From an uncultured Lachnospiraceae bacterium (lineage in GTDB: Bacteria > Bacillota > Clostridia > Lachnospirales > Lachnospiraceae), in the NCBI GenBank assembly GCA_902798585.1, contig CADBXF010000015.1:1-64000 (forward strand): a stretch of 64,000 nt of DNA. Reading direction: 5' to 3'. Both the position numbers and the translations under genes were made by a program. This document shows positions 8,917 to 17,690 of the stretch, piece by piece; position 1 is the first letter of the stretch; each line of letters starts with the position of its first letter. The notes under the pieces are model-generated. The model made no database searches and was not told the origin of the DNA. It saw nothing but the letters and a program-made list of their open reading frames with translations.

Positions 8917-8953
8917 AAACAAAGAAAGCCGCGGTATGTACCGCGGCTTTCTT
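8917..8953 (-). terminator. Terminator of nifJ
   Basis: A perfect 15-bp stem (AAGAAAGCCGCGGTA and its complement, 2-base apparent loop) lies 27 bases past the nifJ stop; on the minus strand it runs into a T-rich TTTGTTTT tail. Confidence 0.88.
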
Positions 8954-8979
8954 CTTGTAATTCCGGGAATCGGAATTGA

Positions 8980-11900
8980 TTACTTGTAGAGCTCAACAAG
9001 CTTGAGCAGGTGCTGGTAACGCTCGTTTGCAACCTTCTCGGACTCGGCGAAGAGCTTCTCTGCACGCTCCGGGAACGGCTTGATGAGACGCGTGTAACGG
9101 GACTCGTTGTTGAGGAATTCCTGATACGTGCCATCGCCTTCCTTGGAAGTCAGAGTGAAAGGATTCTTGCCTTCTGCCTTGAGAGCAGGGTTGAAGGAGA
9201 AGAGATTCCAGTAGCCGGCCTTAACCGCCTTCTTCATCTCATCCTGGCAGTGGTTCATGCCACCCTTCGCAATTCCGTGGAGCTCGCAAGGAGCGTAGCC
9301 GATGATGAGCGAAGGACCGTTGTAAGCCTCAGCCTCCTGGAGAACCTTAACTGCCTGAGCAGGGTTGGCACCCAGAGCAATCTGAGCAACATATACATAA
9401 CCGTACTGCATAGCGATCTCGGAAAGGCTCTTCTTGCCGATCTCCTTACCTGCAGCAGCGAACTGGCAAACCTCACCGATGTTGGAAGCCTTGGAAGCCT
9501 GACCACCGGTATTGGAGTACATCTCGGTATCGAATACCATGACGTTTACATTCTCACCGGAAGCAAGGACATGATCAAGTCCGCCGTAACCGATATCGTA
9601 AGCCCAACCGTCACCACCGAAGATCCATACGGACTTCTTAGCGAGGTAATCCTTCTTTGCAAGAACTTCCTTGCAAAGGTCGCAATCGCATTTCTCGAGC
9701 TCTGCAACCAACGCGTCGGTATCTGCGGAGTTCTTGAGAGTGTCGTCCTTGGTAGCAAGGAAAGCAGCGATTGCAGCCTTCAGAGAATCGGAAGCATCGC
9801 CTGCAGCGATCTCCTCGAGCTTTGCAATAGCCTGGTCACGAAGAACCTTCTGGCCGAGGTACATACCGAAGCCGTGCTCCGCATTGTCCTCGAAGAGGGA
9901 GTTGGACCATGCCGGTCCCTTAAGGGAATCCTTGTTAACGGTGTAAGGCGAGGTAGCAGCAGGACCGCCCCAGATGGAGGAGCAACCGGTTGCATTGGAG
10001 ATGTACATATGCTCGCCGAACAGCTGTGTAATCAAGCGTGCGTAGGAAGTCTCGGCGCAGCCTGCGCAGGAGCCGGAGAACTCAAGGAGCGGCTGGTTGA
10101 ACTGCGAACCCTTAACAGCGGGCATCGTGTCAGCAACAGCCTTCTTGCCTACATTAGCAACAAGGTAGTCAAATACCGGCTGCTCAGCTGCCTGGGACTC
10201 CTGAGGAACCATAGCGATAGCAGCGGTAGGACATACGGTTACGCACTCGCCGCAGCCCATGCAGTCGAGAGGAGATACACTCATCGTGTACTTGTACTCG
10301 CTTGCCTTCGGTTTCGTGTCTGCGAGCTTGATGTTGGAAGGAGCAGCCTTAACCTCATCCTCGGAAAGGAGGAAAGGACGGATTGTAGCGTGCGAGCAGA
10401 CAAATGCACAGTTGTTACACTGAATACACTTTGCTGCATCCCACTCCGGGACGGTAACAGCGGTACCGCGCTTCTCGTAAGCGGAAGCACCGGTCTCAAA
10501 CTGGCCGTCTGCGATATCCTTGAATGCGGATACCGGAAGGCTGTAACCATCCATCAGGCCGATGGGATCGAGGAGCTCGTTAACCATCTTAACCGTAGCA
10601 GGACGGCCGGCGCGCTCAACCTTCTTCGGAGCATCTACTGCGGTAGCCCAGTCAGCAGGAACGGTAACTTCGTGGATAGCATCTACACCGGCATCGATTG
10701 CCTTGTAGTTCATCTCAACGACAGCGTCACCCTTCTTAGCGTAGGACTTCTTAGCAGCTGCCTTCATGTACTCAACAGCCTCATCGATCGGCATAACGTT
10801 TGCAAGCTTGAAGAAAGCGGACTGGAGAATCGTGTTGGTTCTCTTGCCCATACCAATCTCGATAGCCTTGTCGATAGCGTTGATCGTGTAAAGCTTGATG
10901 TTGTTCTTAGCGATGTACTGCTTAGCCTCAGCAGGCATGTGCTGATTCAGCTCTTCGTCGGACCACTGGCAGTTGATCATGAAGATTCCGCCCGGCTTAA
11001 CATCCTGAACCATCTTGTAACCCTTGATTACATAAGACGGGTTGTGGCATGCAACGAAGTCAGCCTGATTGATGTAGTAAGGGCTCTTGATCGGCTTGTC
11101 ACCGAAACGAAGGTGGCTGATGGTGATACCGCCGGTCTTCTTCGAGTCGTACTGGAAGTAAGCCTGGATGTATTTGTCGGTATGGTCACCGATAATCTTC
11201 GTGGAGTTCTTGTTGGCACCAACGGTACCGTCGCCGCCGAGACCCCAGAACTTGCACTCAACCGTGCCCTTAGCCGAGGTGATGGGAGCGGGCTTAACCT
11301 CAGGAAGCGAAAGGTTCGTAACATCATCGACGATACCGATGGTGAAACGCGCCTTCGGAGCATCCTTGGCAAGCTCGGTGTAGATTGCGAAGATCGAGGA
11401 AGGAGCGGTGTCCTTGGAACCGAGACCGTAGCGGCCGCCGGAAAGGATTACATCGTTCAAACCGGCCTCGCGGAGCGTGGTAGCAACATCGAGGTAGAGA
11501 GGCTCACCGAGGGAACCGGGCTCCTTCGTTCTGTCGAGAACGGCAATCTTCTTAGCGGTCTTGGGAAGAACCTTAAGAAGAGCGGAGGAAACCCAAGGAC
11601 GATACAGACGAACCTTTACAAGGCCGACCTTCTCGCCGGCAGCGGTGAGGTAGTCGATAACTTCCTCGGCAACGTCGCATACGGAACCCATCGCGATGAT
11701 TACGCGATCGGCATCCTTAGCGCCGTAGTAGTTGAAGAGATCGTAGTCGGTACCGAGCTTCTCGTTAATCTTCTTCATGTACTTCTCAACAACAGCGGGA
11801 AGCGCATCGTAAACCGAGTTGCAGGCCTCGCGGTGCTGGAAGAATACGTCGTCGTTCTCATGGGAACCGCGCATTGCAGGATGCTCAGGGTTCAGAGCGT

Positions 11901-12516
11901 GAGCACGGAAGTCGGCAACGGCATCCATGTTCGTCATCTCCTTGAGGTCCTCATAGTCCCAGAGCTCAATCTTCTGAATCTCATGGGAGGTACGGAAACC
12001 GTCGAAGAAGTTCAGGAACGGAACCTTGCCCTCGATTGCAGCGAGATGTGCAACAGGGGAGAGATCCATAACTTCCTGGGGATTGGACTCCGCCATCATG
12101 GCGAAACCGGTCTGACGGCATGCGTAAACGTCGCTGTGGTCGCCGAAGATGTTCAGAGACTGCGTAGCAACGCAACGTGCGGATACATCGAAAACACAAG
12201 GAAGCTGCTCGGCAGCAATCTTGTACATATTAGGGATCATCAAGAGAAGACCCTGGGATGCGGTAAATGTAGTGGTGATAGCACCGGCAGCGAGGGAACC
12301 GTGAACGGTACCTGCAGCACCGGCTTCGGACTGCATCTCGGTAACTTTAACGGTGTTGCCGAAGATGTTCTTGCGTCCTTCCGCGGACCACTGGTCGACA
12401 CAGTCGGCCATCGGGCTGGAAGGTGTGATGGGGTAGATACCGGCGACTTCCGTAAACGCATAAGCTACGTGAGCGGCAGCGGTATTGCCATCCATTGACT
12501 GTTTCTTTCTAGCCAT
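8980..12516 (-). CDS. nifJ: Pyruvate:ferredoxin (flavodoxin) oxidoreductase
   Basis: The 1178-residue product is the usual length of the single-chain homodimeric enzyme that oxidises pyruvate with CoA to acetyl-CoA and CO2, passing electrons to ferredoxin. Seen in order: N-terminal domain I with YPITPSSPMAD (pyruvate and thiamine diphosphate domain), domain III with the GLGGDGTVGANKNSTK CoA-binding stretch, two 4Fe-4S motifs (CIQCNNC from Cys697 and CMGCGEC from Cys752), the third-cluster cysteines in SGSCAGCAETSY, and the thiamine diphosphate motif GGDGWAYDIGYGG. Codon use is highly biased toward a few synonyms, as in very highly expressed genes. A perfect AAGGAGG site (12527-12533) and a strong promoter precede it. 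Monocistronic. Confidence 0.98.
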   Translation of the reverse strand: MARKKQSMDGNTAAAHVAYAFTEVAGIYPITPSSPMADCVDQWSAEGRKNIFGNTVKVTEMQSEAGAAGTVHGSLAAGAITTTFTASQGLLLMIPNMYKIAAEQLPCVFDVSARCVATQSLNIFGDHSDVYACRQTGFAMMAESNPQEVMDLSPVAHLAAIEGKVPFLNFFDGFRTSHEIQKIELWDYEDLKEMTNMDAVADFRAHALNPEHPAMRGSHENDDVFFQHREACNSVYDALPAVVEKYMKKINEKLGTDYDLFNYYGAKDADRVIIAMGSVCDVAEEVIDYLTAAGEKVGLVKVRLYRPWVSSALLKVLPKTAKKIAVLDRTKEPGSLGEPLYLDVATTLREAGLNDVILSGGRYGLGSKDTAPSSIFAIYTELAKDAPKARFTIGIVDDVTNLSLPEVKPAPITSAKGTVECKFWGLGGDGTVGANKNSTKIIGDHTDKYIQAYFQYDSKKTGGITISHLRFGDKPIKSPYYINQADFVACHNPSYVIKGYKMVQDVKPGGIFMINCQWSDEELNQHMPAEAKQYIAKNNIKLYTINAIDKAIEIGMGKRTNTILQSAFFKLANVMPIDEAVEYMKAAAKKSYAKKGDAVVEMNYKAIDAGVDAIHEVTVPADWATAVDAPKKVERAGRPATVKMVNELLDPIGLMDGYSLPVSAFKDIADGQFETGASAYEKRGTAVTVPEWDAAKCIQCNNCAFVCSHATIRPFLLSEDEVKAAPSNIKLADTKPKASEYKYTMSVSPLDCMGCGECVTVCPTAAIAMVPQESQAAEQPVFDYLVANVGKKAVADTMPAVKGSQFNQPLLEFSGSCAGCAETSYARLITQLFGEHMYISNATGCSSIWGGPAATSPYTVNKDSLKGPAWSNSLFEDNAEHGFGMYLGQKVLRDQAIAKLEEIAAGDASDSLKAAIAAFLATKDDTLKNSADTDALVAELEKCDCDLCKEVLAKKDYLAKKSVWIFGGDGWAYDIGYGGLDHVLASGENVNVMVFDTEMYSNTGGQASKASNIGEVCQFAAAGKEIGKKSLSEIAMQYGYVYVAQIALGANPAQAVKVLQEAEAYNGPSLIIGYAPCELHGIAKGGMNHCQDEMKKAVKAGYWNLFSFNPALKAEGKNPFTLTSKEGDGTYQEFLNNESRYTRLIKPFPERAEKLFAESEKVANERYQHLLKLVELYK

Positions 12517-12580
12517 TGTATTACGTCCTCCTTTATTCGTGGCATGTGCTCTCCGATTTCAAGCTTTGCCCAACAGTAAA

Positions 12581-12609
12581 ATTATAGTGTATCTTCCCGC
12601 TTTTGTAAA
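12581..12609 (-). promoter_or_regulatory. Strong promoter of nifJ
   Basis: On the minus strand TTTACA (12604-12609), 17 bases, TATAAT (12581-12586), giving a leader of about 58 bases. Confidence 0.8.
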
Positions 12610-12756
12610 CACATTTTTCGTCCGGGAGGGGTGTTTTTTCTGTGTTTTTCCGTGGGGAAAATAGCCAAGAAAGCGTGCGAAACAGGAGCTTTTTCGTGCA
12701 CAAGAGAGAAAAACGCACAAAAGCGCGAAAAATGCCCGTTCGCCGCGATTTTTCGG

Positions 12757-12786
12757 TTGACAAATCCGCGCATGCTGGACTATACT
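12757..12786 (+). promoter_or_regulatory. Promoter of greA
   Basis: TTGACA (12757-12762), 18 bases, TATACT (12781-12786), about 93 bases before the greA start. The divergent nifJ promoter lies about 150 bases to the left. Confidence 0.78.
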
Positions 12787-12879
12787 TTCAAAAGTGTTTC
12801 ATTAATGAAAAAGGGAAGCGCTCATTTTGCGGCGGCAAATGCCTGCAGAAGGACGGCGCTACCGTACGGAGGAACCGGA

Positions 12880-13368
12880 ATGGCACATAAGTCGGAGAAG
12901 AAGATTATCACGAAGAACGAGATGGAGAAACTCGAGAGCGAGTTGACCGAGCTCCGCGTGGTAGCGAGAAAAGAGATTGCCCAGAAGATTAAGGAAGCCC
13001 GCGAGCAGGGTGACTTGTCCGAGAACGCCGAGTATGATGCGGCGATGGATGAGCAGCGCGAGATTGAGAGCCGTATCGACGAGCTCGAGGATCTTCTGAA
13101 GAATGTGGAAGTGGTTGACGAGGGCGAGCTTGACCTTGAGACCGTCAACATCGGCAGCAAAGTAACCATTCAGAATGTCAAGACGAAGAAACAGTCCGTT
13201 TACCAGATTGTGGGTACCACCGGTGCCAATGCACTGCTCGGAAAGATTTCGAACGAGTCTCCGGTCGGCCGCGAGCTGATTGGTGCGAAGGTCGGATCGA
13301 AGATCGAGGTCGATCTTCCGAACGGAACCGTGACATATCGGGTTGTGGAGATTCACAAGCCCGAGTGA
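12880..13368 (+). CDS. greA: Transcription elongation factor GreA
   Basis: 162 residues, normal size. The N-terminal antiparallel coiled coil (about 1-80) carries the acidic tip GDLSENAEYDAA, which enters the RNA polymerase secondary channel and activates cleavage of backtracked RNA. The C-terminal FKBP-like domain contains ALLGKISNESPVGRELIG. The chosen ATG follows GGAGG by 7 bases and gives the family N-terminus; longer readings upstream run through the promoter. It precedes lysS, a common arrangement in Firmicutes, but a hairpin lies between them. Confidence 0.97.
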   Translation: MAHKSEKKIITKNEMEKLESELTELRVVARKEIAQKIKEAREQGDLSENAEYDAAMDEQREIESRIDELEDLLKNVEVVDEGELDLETVNIGSKVTIQNVKTKKQSVYQIVGTTGANALLGKISNESPVGRELIGAKVGSKIEVDLPNGTVTYRVVEIHKPE

Positions 13369-13390
13369 GATGGGGCAGACTGCAGTACAT

Positions 13391-13419
13391 AAGCCGGCGG
13401 GAAGTACCAGCCGGCTTTT
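13391..13419 (+). terminator. Hairpin between greA and lysS
   Basis: AAGCCGG (13391-13397) pairs with CCGGCTT (13411-13417), followed by TTT. The short T-run may allow read-through into lysS, for which I see no clear separate promoter. Confidence 0.65.
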
Positions 13420-13524
13420 CTTGATATCATATGCGCATGCGCATGGCCGCTGCGAAACGGGAATGCACGGGCAGGCCGGGAGACAGCGGACGACGGCGCG
13501 GAGCGATACAACGGAGGAATGAAC

Positions 13525-15588
13525 ATGGCAGAGCAAAATACCAATCCGGCAGCGGAAGCACCGGCACGGGAGATGAATGAAATCCTGCGTCTCCGCAGAC
13601 AGAGACTTGCGGATCTTCAGGCGGAGGGCAAGGACCCCTTTACCATCACGAAGTACGACCAGACGCACCACACCGACGAGGTTAAGGCGCTCTACGAGGC
13701 GCTGGAAGCCGAGAAACTTGCGGGGAGAGCGGTTCCCGACACCGAGGGCCTTCCGGAGGCGGAAGCCCGTGAGATTAAGAAAAATGATTACAACGAGCGC
13801 CGCGCAATCATGGACGCTTCGCCGATTTCCGTGTCTGTAGCGGGACGGTTGATGTTCAAGCGCGTCATGGGCAAGGCGTCATTTTGCAATATTCAGGACC
13901 TCAAGGGTTCGATTCAGGTGTATGTAGCGAAGGATGCCGTCGGCGAGGAGTCGTATGCGGATTTCAAGAAGTCCGATATCGGTGACATTTACGGTGTGAA
14001 GGGCTACGCCTTCCGCACGATGACCGGCGAGATTTCCATTCACGCTTCGGAGCTTACGCTTCTCTCGAAGAGCCTTCAGGTTCTGCCGGAGAAGTACCAC
14101 GGTATCACCAACACGGATATGCGCTATCGCCAGCGCTATACCGACCTCATCATGAATCCCGAGGTGAAGGACACCTTCGTCAAGAGATCGAAGATGATTG
14201 CAAGCATCCGCAGTTTTCTGGCGGGAAGAGGCTTCATGGAAGTCGAGACGCCCATGCTTGTGGCCAACGCGGGCGGCGCTGCGGCGCGTCCCTTCGAGAC
14301 GCATTACAACTCGCTCAATGAGGATGTCAAGCTTCGAATCAGCCTTGAGCTTTACCTCAAGAGACTGATTGTCGGCGGTCTCGAGCGCGTTTTCGAGATC
14401 GGCCGCGTGTTCCGCAACGAAGGCTGCGACACGAGACACAATCCCGAGTTTACGCTGATGGAGCTCTATCAGGCGTACACCGATTACTACGGAATGATGG
14501 AACTCACGGAGTCGATGTTCCGGTATCTTGCCAAGGAAGTATGCGGCACGGAGAAGATTACCTATGCCGGTACCGAAATCGACCTCGGCAAGCCGTTTGC
14601 CCGCCTCACGATGACCGAGGCCGTTAAGCAGTACACAGGCATTGATTTCGATACGGTAGCTTCCGACGAGGAGGCTAAGGCGCTTGCCAAGGAGCGCCAT
14701 GTGGAGTTTGAGGAGCGCCATACGAAGGGCGACATTCTCAACCTTTTCTTCGAGGAATATGTGGAAGAGCACCTTGTGCAGCCCACATTTATCATGGATC
14801 ATCCGGTGGAGATTTCGCCTCTTACGAAGCGGAAGCCCGACAAGCCCGGTTATGTGGAGCGTTTCGAGCTTTACATCAACACCTGGGAGATGTGCAATGC
14901 ATACTCCGAGCTCAATGACCCCGTGGATCAGCGCGAGCGCTTCAAGGCGCAGGAGAAGGCGCTTGCGGCAGGCGACGAGGAGGCCAATACGACCGACGAG
15001 GATTTCATGAACGCCCTCGAAATCGGCATGCCTCCGACCGGCGGCATCGGCTATGGTCTCGACCGTCTTGCGATGCTGCTCACGGACAGCCCCGCCATCC
15101 GCGATGTACTGCTGTTCCCGACAATGCGGTCGTTGGATTCCGCGAAAAATGAGAAGTCGTCCCGCGCGGAGGAGGCTCCGGCAGCTCCCGCAGCGCCCGC
15201 GGAGGAGAAAATTGATTTCTCCGATGTGGTGATTGAGCCGATGTTTGAGGATGCGGTCGACTTTGAGACTTTCTCGAAGAGCGATTTCCGCGCCGTGAAG
15301 GTGCTTGCCTGCGAGGCGGTGCCGAAGTCGAAGAAGCTTCTGCAGTTCACGCTCGACGACGGAACCGGGAAGACGCGCACCATCCTGAGCGGTATCCACG
15401 CATTTTACGAGCCGGAGGAGCTTGTCGGAAAGACCTGCGTTGCAATTGTGAACCTTCCACCCAGACCGATGATGGGCATCGAGTCCTGCGGTATGCTCTT
15501 AAGCGCCGTACATACGGAAGGCGGCGAGGAGAAGCTTCATCTTCTGATGGTGGATCCGCACATTCCGGCGGGCGCAAAGTTGTATTAA
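13525..15588 (+). CDS. lysS: Lysyl-tRNA synthetase, class II, with C-terminal tRNA-binding domain
   Basis: 687 residues, compared with about 490-510 for standard LysRS-II. The OB-fold anticodon domain (about 60-190) and class II catalytic core are complete: motif 2 FRNEGCDTRHNPEFT and motif 3 GIGYGLDRLAMLL. After an Ala/Pro/Glu linker (EEAPAAPAAPAEEK) a second module of about 110 residues (SDFRAVKVLACEAVPKSKKL through MGIESCGMLLSA) matches the EMAPII/Trbp111-like tRNA-binding fold, normally found at the end of bacterial MetRS or PheRS beta. The module probably strengthens tRNA binding. Start: ATG 13525 is 7 bases after GGAGG; ATG 13519 is only 1 base from it. No T-box leader was found. Confidence 0.97.
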   Translation: MAEQNTNPAAEAPAREMNEILRLRRQRLADLQAEGKDPFTITKYDQTHHTDEVKALYEALEAEKLAGRAVPDTEGLPEAEAREIKKNDYNERRAIMDASPISVSVAGRLMFKRVMGKASFCNIQDLKGSIQVYVAKDAVGEESYADFKKSDIGDIYGVKGYAFRTMTGEISIHASELTLLSKSLQVLPEKYHGITNTDMRYRQRYTDLIMNPEVKDTFVKRSKMIASIRSFLAGRGFMEVETPMLVANAGGAAARPFETHYNSLNEDVKLRISLELYLKRLIVGGLERVFEIGRVFRNEGCDTRHNPEFTLMELYQAYTDYYGMMELTESMFRYLAKEVCGTEKITYAGTEIDLGKPFARLTMTEAVKQYTGIDFDTVASDEEAKALAKERHVEFEERHTKGDILNLFFEEYVEEHLVQPTFIMDHPVEISPLTKRKPDKPGYVERFELYINTWEMCNAYSELNDPVDQRERFKAQEKALAAGDEEANTTDEDFMNALEIGMPPTGGIGYGLDRLAMLLTDSPAIRDVLLFPTMRSLDSAKNEKSSRAEEAPAAPAAPAEEKIDFSDVVIEPMFEDAVDFETFSKSDFRAVKVLACEAVPKSKKLLQFTLDDGTGKTRTILSGIHAFYEPEELVGKTCVAIVNLPPRPMMGIESCGMLLSAVHTEGGEEKLHLLMVDPHIPAGAKLY

Positions 15589-15675
15589 TCGACAGTCGCC
15601 GTCACAGCGTGAGACCCGAAATGCGGAGGAATGTGTTTTCCGTCGGGCGGAACAATCGAAAAGACGAACAAACAG

Positions 15676-15724
15676 GAAAACTCCCCGGGGCAGTGCATGG
15701 TACTGCCCGCCGGGGAGTTTTTTG
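15676..15724. terminator. Bidirectional terminator between lysS and the Rrf2 gene
   Basis: AACTCCCCGGGGCAGT pairs with ACTGCCCGCCGGGGAGTT, flanked by AAAA on the left and TTTTTT on the right, so it can end both converging transcripts. Confidence 0.88.
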
Positions 15725-15795
15725 TCGGTATTTGCGGATAAACCGCCTGATTTGTGAAGCCGCAGATTTCTTTTTCGAACCGGGAAAATCGGCGG

Positions 15796-16230
15796 TCAGA
15801 TTACATAATCGTCGGAAAATGCCTTCGAGCGGTCCAAAACATCCTGCAGCGTGATACTGTCGAGGTACTCCGAGATGACCTTGTACAGACCCTGCCAGAC
15901 GGAGAGCATCGCGCACCCGTTGCTGCGCTCGCAGGTTACGGGGTCCTCCTCGCCGCATGCCACGGGCGCGAGGGAGCCTTCCGTCAGGCGAAGGACTTCA
16001 CCGATGGTACAGCGGTCGGCGCTTTTGGCAAGGCGGTATCCGCCCTGAGCGCCGCGGTTTGTGCGAAGAATCCCCGAGGAATTGAAAATCGGGATGATTT
16101 GTTCGAGATATTTTTTGGAGATGTTCTGGCGGTCGGCGATATCCTTGAGCGCGATATAACCGGAGTTCTGATGCTCCGCAAGATCGAGAAACATGCGAAG
16201 TGCATAGCGTCCTTTGGTCGATATTTTCAT
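15796..16230 (-). CDS. Rrf2-family transcriptional regulator (IscR/CymR-like)
   Basis: 144 residues starting MKISTKGRYALRMFLDLAEH, the classic Rrf2 winged-helix start, with the wing RTNRGAQGGYRLAK. Three cysteines in CGEEDPVTCERSNGC match the position of the IscR Fe-S ligands, so the protein may sense Fe-S status, NO or redox state rather than cysteine synthase as CymR does. The start at 16230 follows AAGGAGG (16241-16247) and gives the family N-terminus; the longer reading adds unrelated residues. No isc/suf or cysteine genes adjoin, so its targets are not shown by context; it may act on the divergent gene or on itself. Confidence 0.93.
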   Translation of the reverse strand: MKISTKGRYALRMFLDLAEHQNSGYIALKDIADRQNISKKYLEQIIPIFNSSGILRTNRGAQGGYRLAKSADRCTIGEVLRLTEGSLAPVACGEEDPVTCERSNGCAMLSVWQGLYKVISEYLDSITLQDVLDRSKAFSDDYVI

Positions 16231-16262
16231 GAAAAACACACCTCCTTCACTTTGATTACTTA

Positions 16263-16291
16263 ATAATACCATAGATTTAATAGGTTTTCAA
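16263..16291 (-). promoter_or_regulatory. Promoter of the Rrf2 gene
   Basis: On the minus strand TTGAAA (16286-16291), 17 bases, TATTAT (16263-16268). The spacer and -10 are AT-rich with partial dyad symmetry (CTTAATAAT and ATTTAATAG on the plus strand), a possible autoregulatory site. Confidence 0.65.
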
Positions 16292-16298
16292 GATTCTG

Positions 16299-16327
16299 TT
16301 GTAAAGGTGACAATAAATTGTTATAAT
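16299..16327 (+). promoter_or_regulatory. Divergent promoter of the small Cys-motif protein
   Basis: TTGTAA (16299-16304), 17 bases, TATAAT (16322-16327). Its -35 is only 7 bases from the -35 of the Rrf2 promoter on the other strand, so one bound regulator could influence both. Confidence 0.7.
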
Positions 16328-16390
16328 GAACCTGTCAGGCTACAGGAACATCCGTGTTTTACGGGGATTATCAGAAAGAGGAACGGCACT

Positions 16391-16759
16391 ATGGCGGCTT
16401 GTATCGCATTTTGGATGAACGAGATTGAGGATGCGCAGGAGCATTGGGGCGACGGCTGGGAAAATGTCGAGGAATACGGAAGTGCGGCATACGGACACAG
16501 CCTTCACACATGGGATGACGGATCGCGAAAACTCCGGAGATGCAACCGTTGCGGCGGGTATATACTTTGCCAGTGGTCGGAGTTTCACTCCTTTGCGGAT
16601 GACGACTCGTATTACACGGACTATTTTCCGGTGGAGAGTCCGGAGGAAGCGGACGAAATCAACAGGCGGTTCGACGGGTTTCAAATCGAGTCGCAGTTCG
16701 GGCGGAGGTTTTTGAGCGTGACGAACGGACGCTACCATTGGTCGGGAGCGGAGGATTGA
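16391..16759 (+). CDS. Small conserved hypothetical protein with a Cys pair
   Basis: 122 residues starting MAACIAFWMNEIEDAQEHWG, with an AGAGGA site 8 bases upstream. It has RCNRCGGYILCQWSEFHSF, a CxxC pair plus a further Cys and a His that could bind zinc or iron, then an acidic, aromatic stretch (DDDSYYTDYFPVESPEEADE) and a C-terminal RRFLSV segment. No signal peptide or membrane helix. I do not recognise a characterised family. Its promoter is back to back with that of the Rrf2 regulator, so regulation by that protein is plausible but not shown. Confidence 0.75.
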   Translation: MAACIAFWMNEIEDAQEHWGDGWENVEEYGSAAYGHSLHTWDDGSRKLRRCNRCGGYILCQWSEFHSFADDDSYYTDYFPVESPEEADEINRRFDGFQIESQFGRRFLSVTNGRYHWSGAED

Positions 16760-16780
16760 GGAATTTTCACACAATCACAA

Positions 16781-16842
16781 CGGGAACGGGACGGTTCGCG
16801 GGCAGCGACAGCGGGAAGAGGACGGTTCACGAGCAGCGAAAA
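16781..16842 (+). repeat. Two imperfect direct repeats of about 31 bases
   Basis: Both copies contain GGGA, GGACGGTTC, CG(C/A)G and GCAGCGA in the same order (first about 16781-16810, second about 16811-16842). They lie between two small genes and have no obvious gene content. Confidence 0.5.
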
Positions 16843-16907
16843 CGGGAAAGGCGTTGCTCACAGTTGATTCCCGGATAAGCGCTGAATACTTTTCGGAGGG
16901 GGAGAAA

Positions 16908-17354
16908 ATGAAAAAATCCAATATTATTCTTGCGTCCGGTGCGGCATTTTTCCTGCTGTCGGCGATTACCTGCGGGATTAACGACACCTTCGGGACCTTG
17001 GAAACCGTGTTTTTTATCCTCGGCGGTATTCTTCTTTGCGCATTCGTTGCGAAAATTGTTGTGCCCATGATAAAAGGGCGGGCAGCGGAGCGGGAGTTTG
17101 AAACCGCTGTAATGCAGTATGACCTTTCGGTCGGCGAAAACATCCCGAAGGTTCGGGAGCAGCTTCGGAAGCACGGAATATCAGCCTCCTATATACATAT
17201 CGGGGAGACGCCGATTTGCGATGAAAAGTTTAATCTTTTGAAACTTGCCGACGGACGGTGGGAAGCATTTTACGGGGAGCACGGACAGAAGTCCAACCCG
17301 CGCGTGTTTGACACGGCCGAGGAGGCTGCGGAGTACCTGATTCAGCGGTGGTAA
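16908..17354 (+). CDS. Small membrane protein of unknown function, two TM segments
   Basis: 148 residues starting MKKSNIILASGAAFFLLSA, with a strong GGAGGGGGAG site. Two hydrophobic helices (about 5-26 and 33-56) lead to a soluble C-terminal domain of about 90 residues ending KLADGRWEAFYGEHGQK and FDTAEEAAEYLIQRW. I recall this ending in many uncharacterised Firmicutes proteins but cannot name a function. The soluble part is probably cytoplasmic after a hairpin of two helices. Confidence 0.75.
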   Translation: MKKSNIILASGAAFFLLSAITCGINDTFGTLETVFFILGGILLCAFVAKIVVPMIKGRAAEREFETAVMQYDLSVGENIPKVREQLRKHGISASYIHIGETPICDEKFNLLKLADGRWEAFYGEHGQKSNPRVFDTAEEAAEYLIQRW

Positions 17355-17690
17355 GGAGACGATACCATATCGAAATTGCTTTCGAAGGATGCTGCGTGAC
17401 TCTGCGGAATCCGATTCGGAGGATTGATGACGAAGAATTCGGCGGTTCCTGCAAAGGCGGGCGGATTGTTGCCGTATCTGCGGAAAGAAGAACGGAAGGG
17501 GCGGAGAAAACCGCCCTTTTTTGATGCGAAAAACGGCGGCGGGTGTAAGATGTCCGGTGAGATTGCGTCTTATGGGACAGGAGGGTAATAATGCCGGATT
17601 CAGCTGCGGAATTCCGGATGCGCAGGGAAGAGGCGGTATCCTCCGAAAATATGTGGGGAGCCGGAAGGGCATTCCCGGAATCGAGGAATT
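17355..17690 (+). other. Intergenic stretch with one terminator and a possible upstream ORF
   Basis: It contains the terminator at 17498-17522, then an AGGAGGG site at about 17581-17587 followed by an ATG at 17591. That ATG opens a 78-codon frame running out of frame into the lipoprotein gene (to 17827). I see no protein-family features in it; it may be a decayed gene or a short translated leader. No clear promoter was identified. Confidence 0.4.
17498..17522 (+). terminator. Terminator after the two-TM protein gene
   Basis: A GGGCGG / CCGCCC stem with an AGAAAA loop followed by TTTTTT. Confidence 0.85.

Noticed and set aside
9010..12498. Open frame of 1162 codons antisense to nifJ
   Set aside because: It mirrors nifJ almost end to end with no ribosome site or family motif; strong codon bias in nifJ removes stops from the opposite strand.
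13368..13525. T-box riboswitch for lysS
   Set aside because: The gap is too short and lacks the conserved T-box sequence; only a simple hairpin is present.
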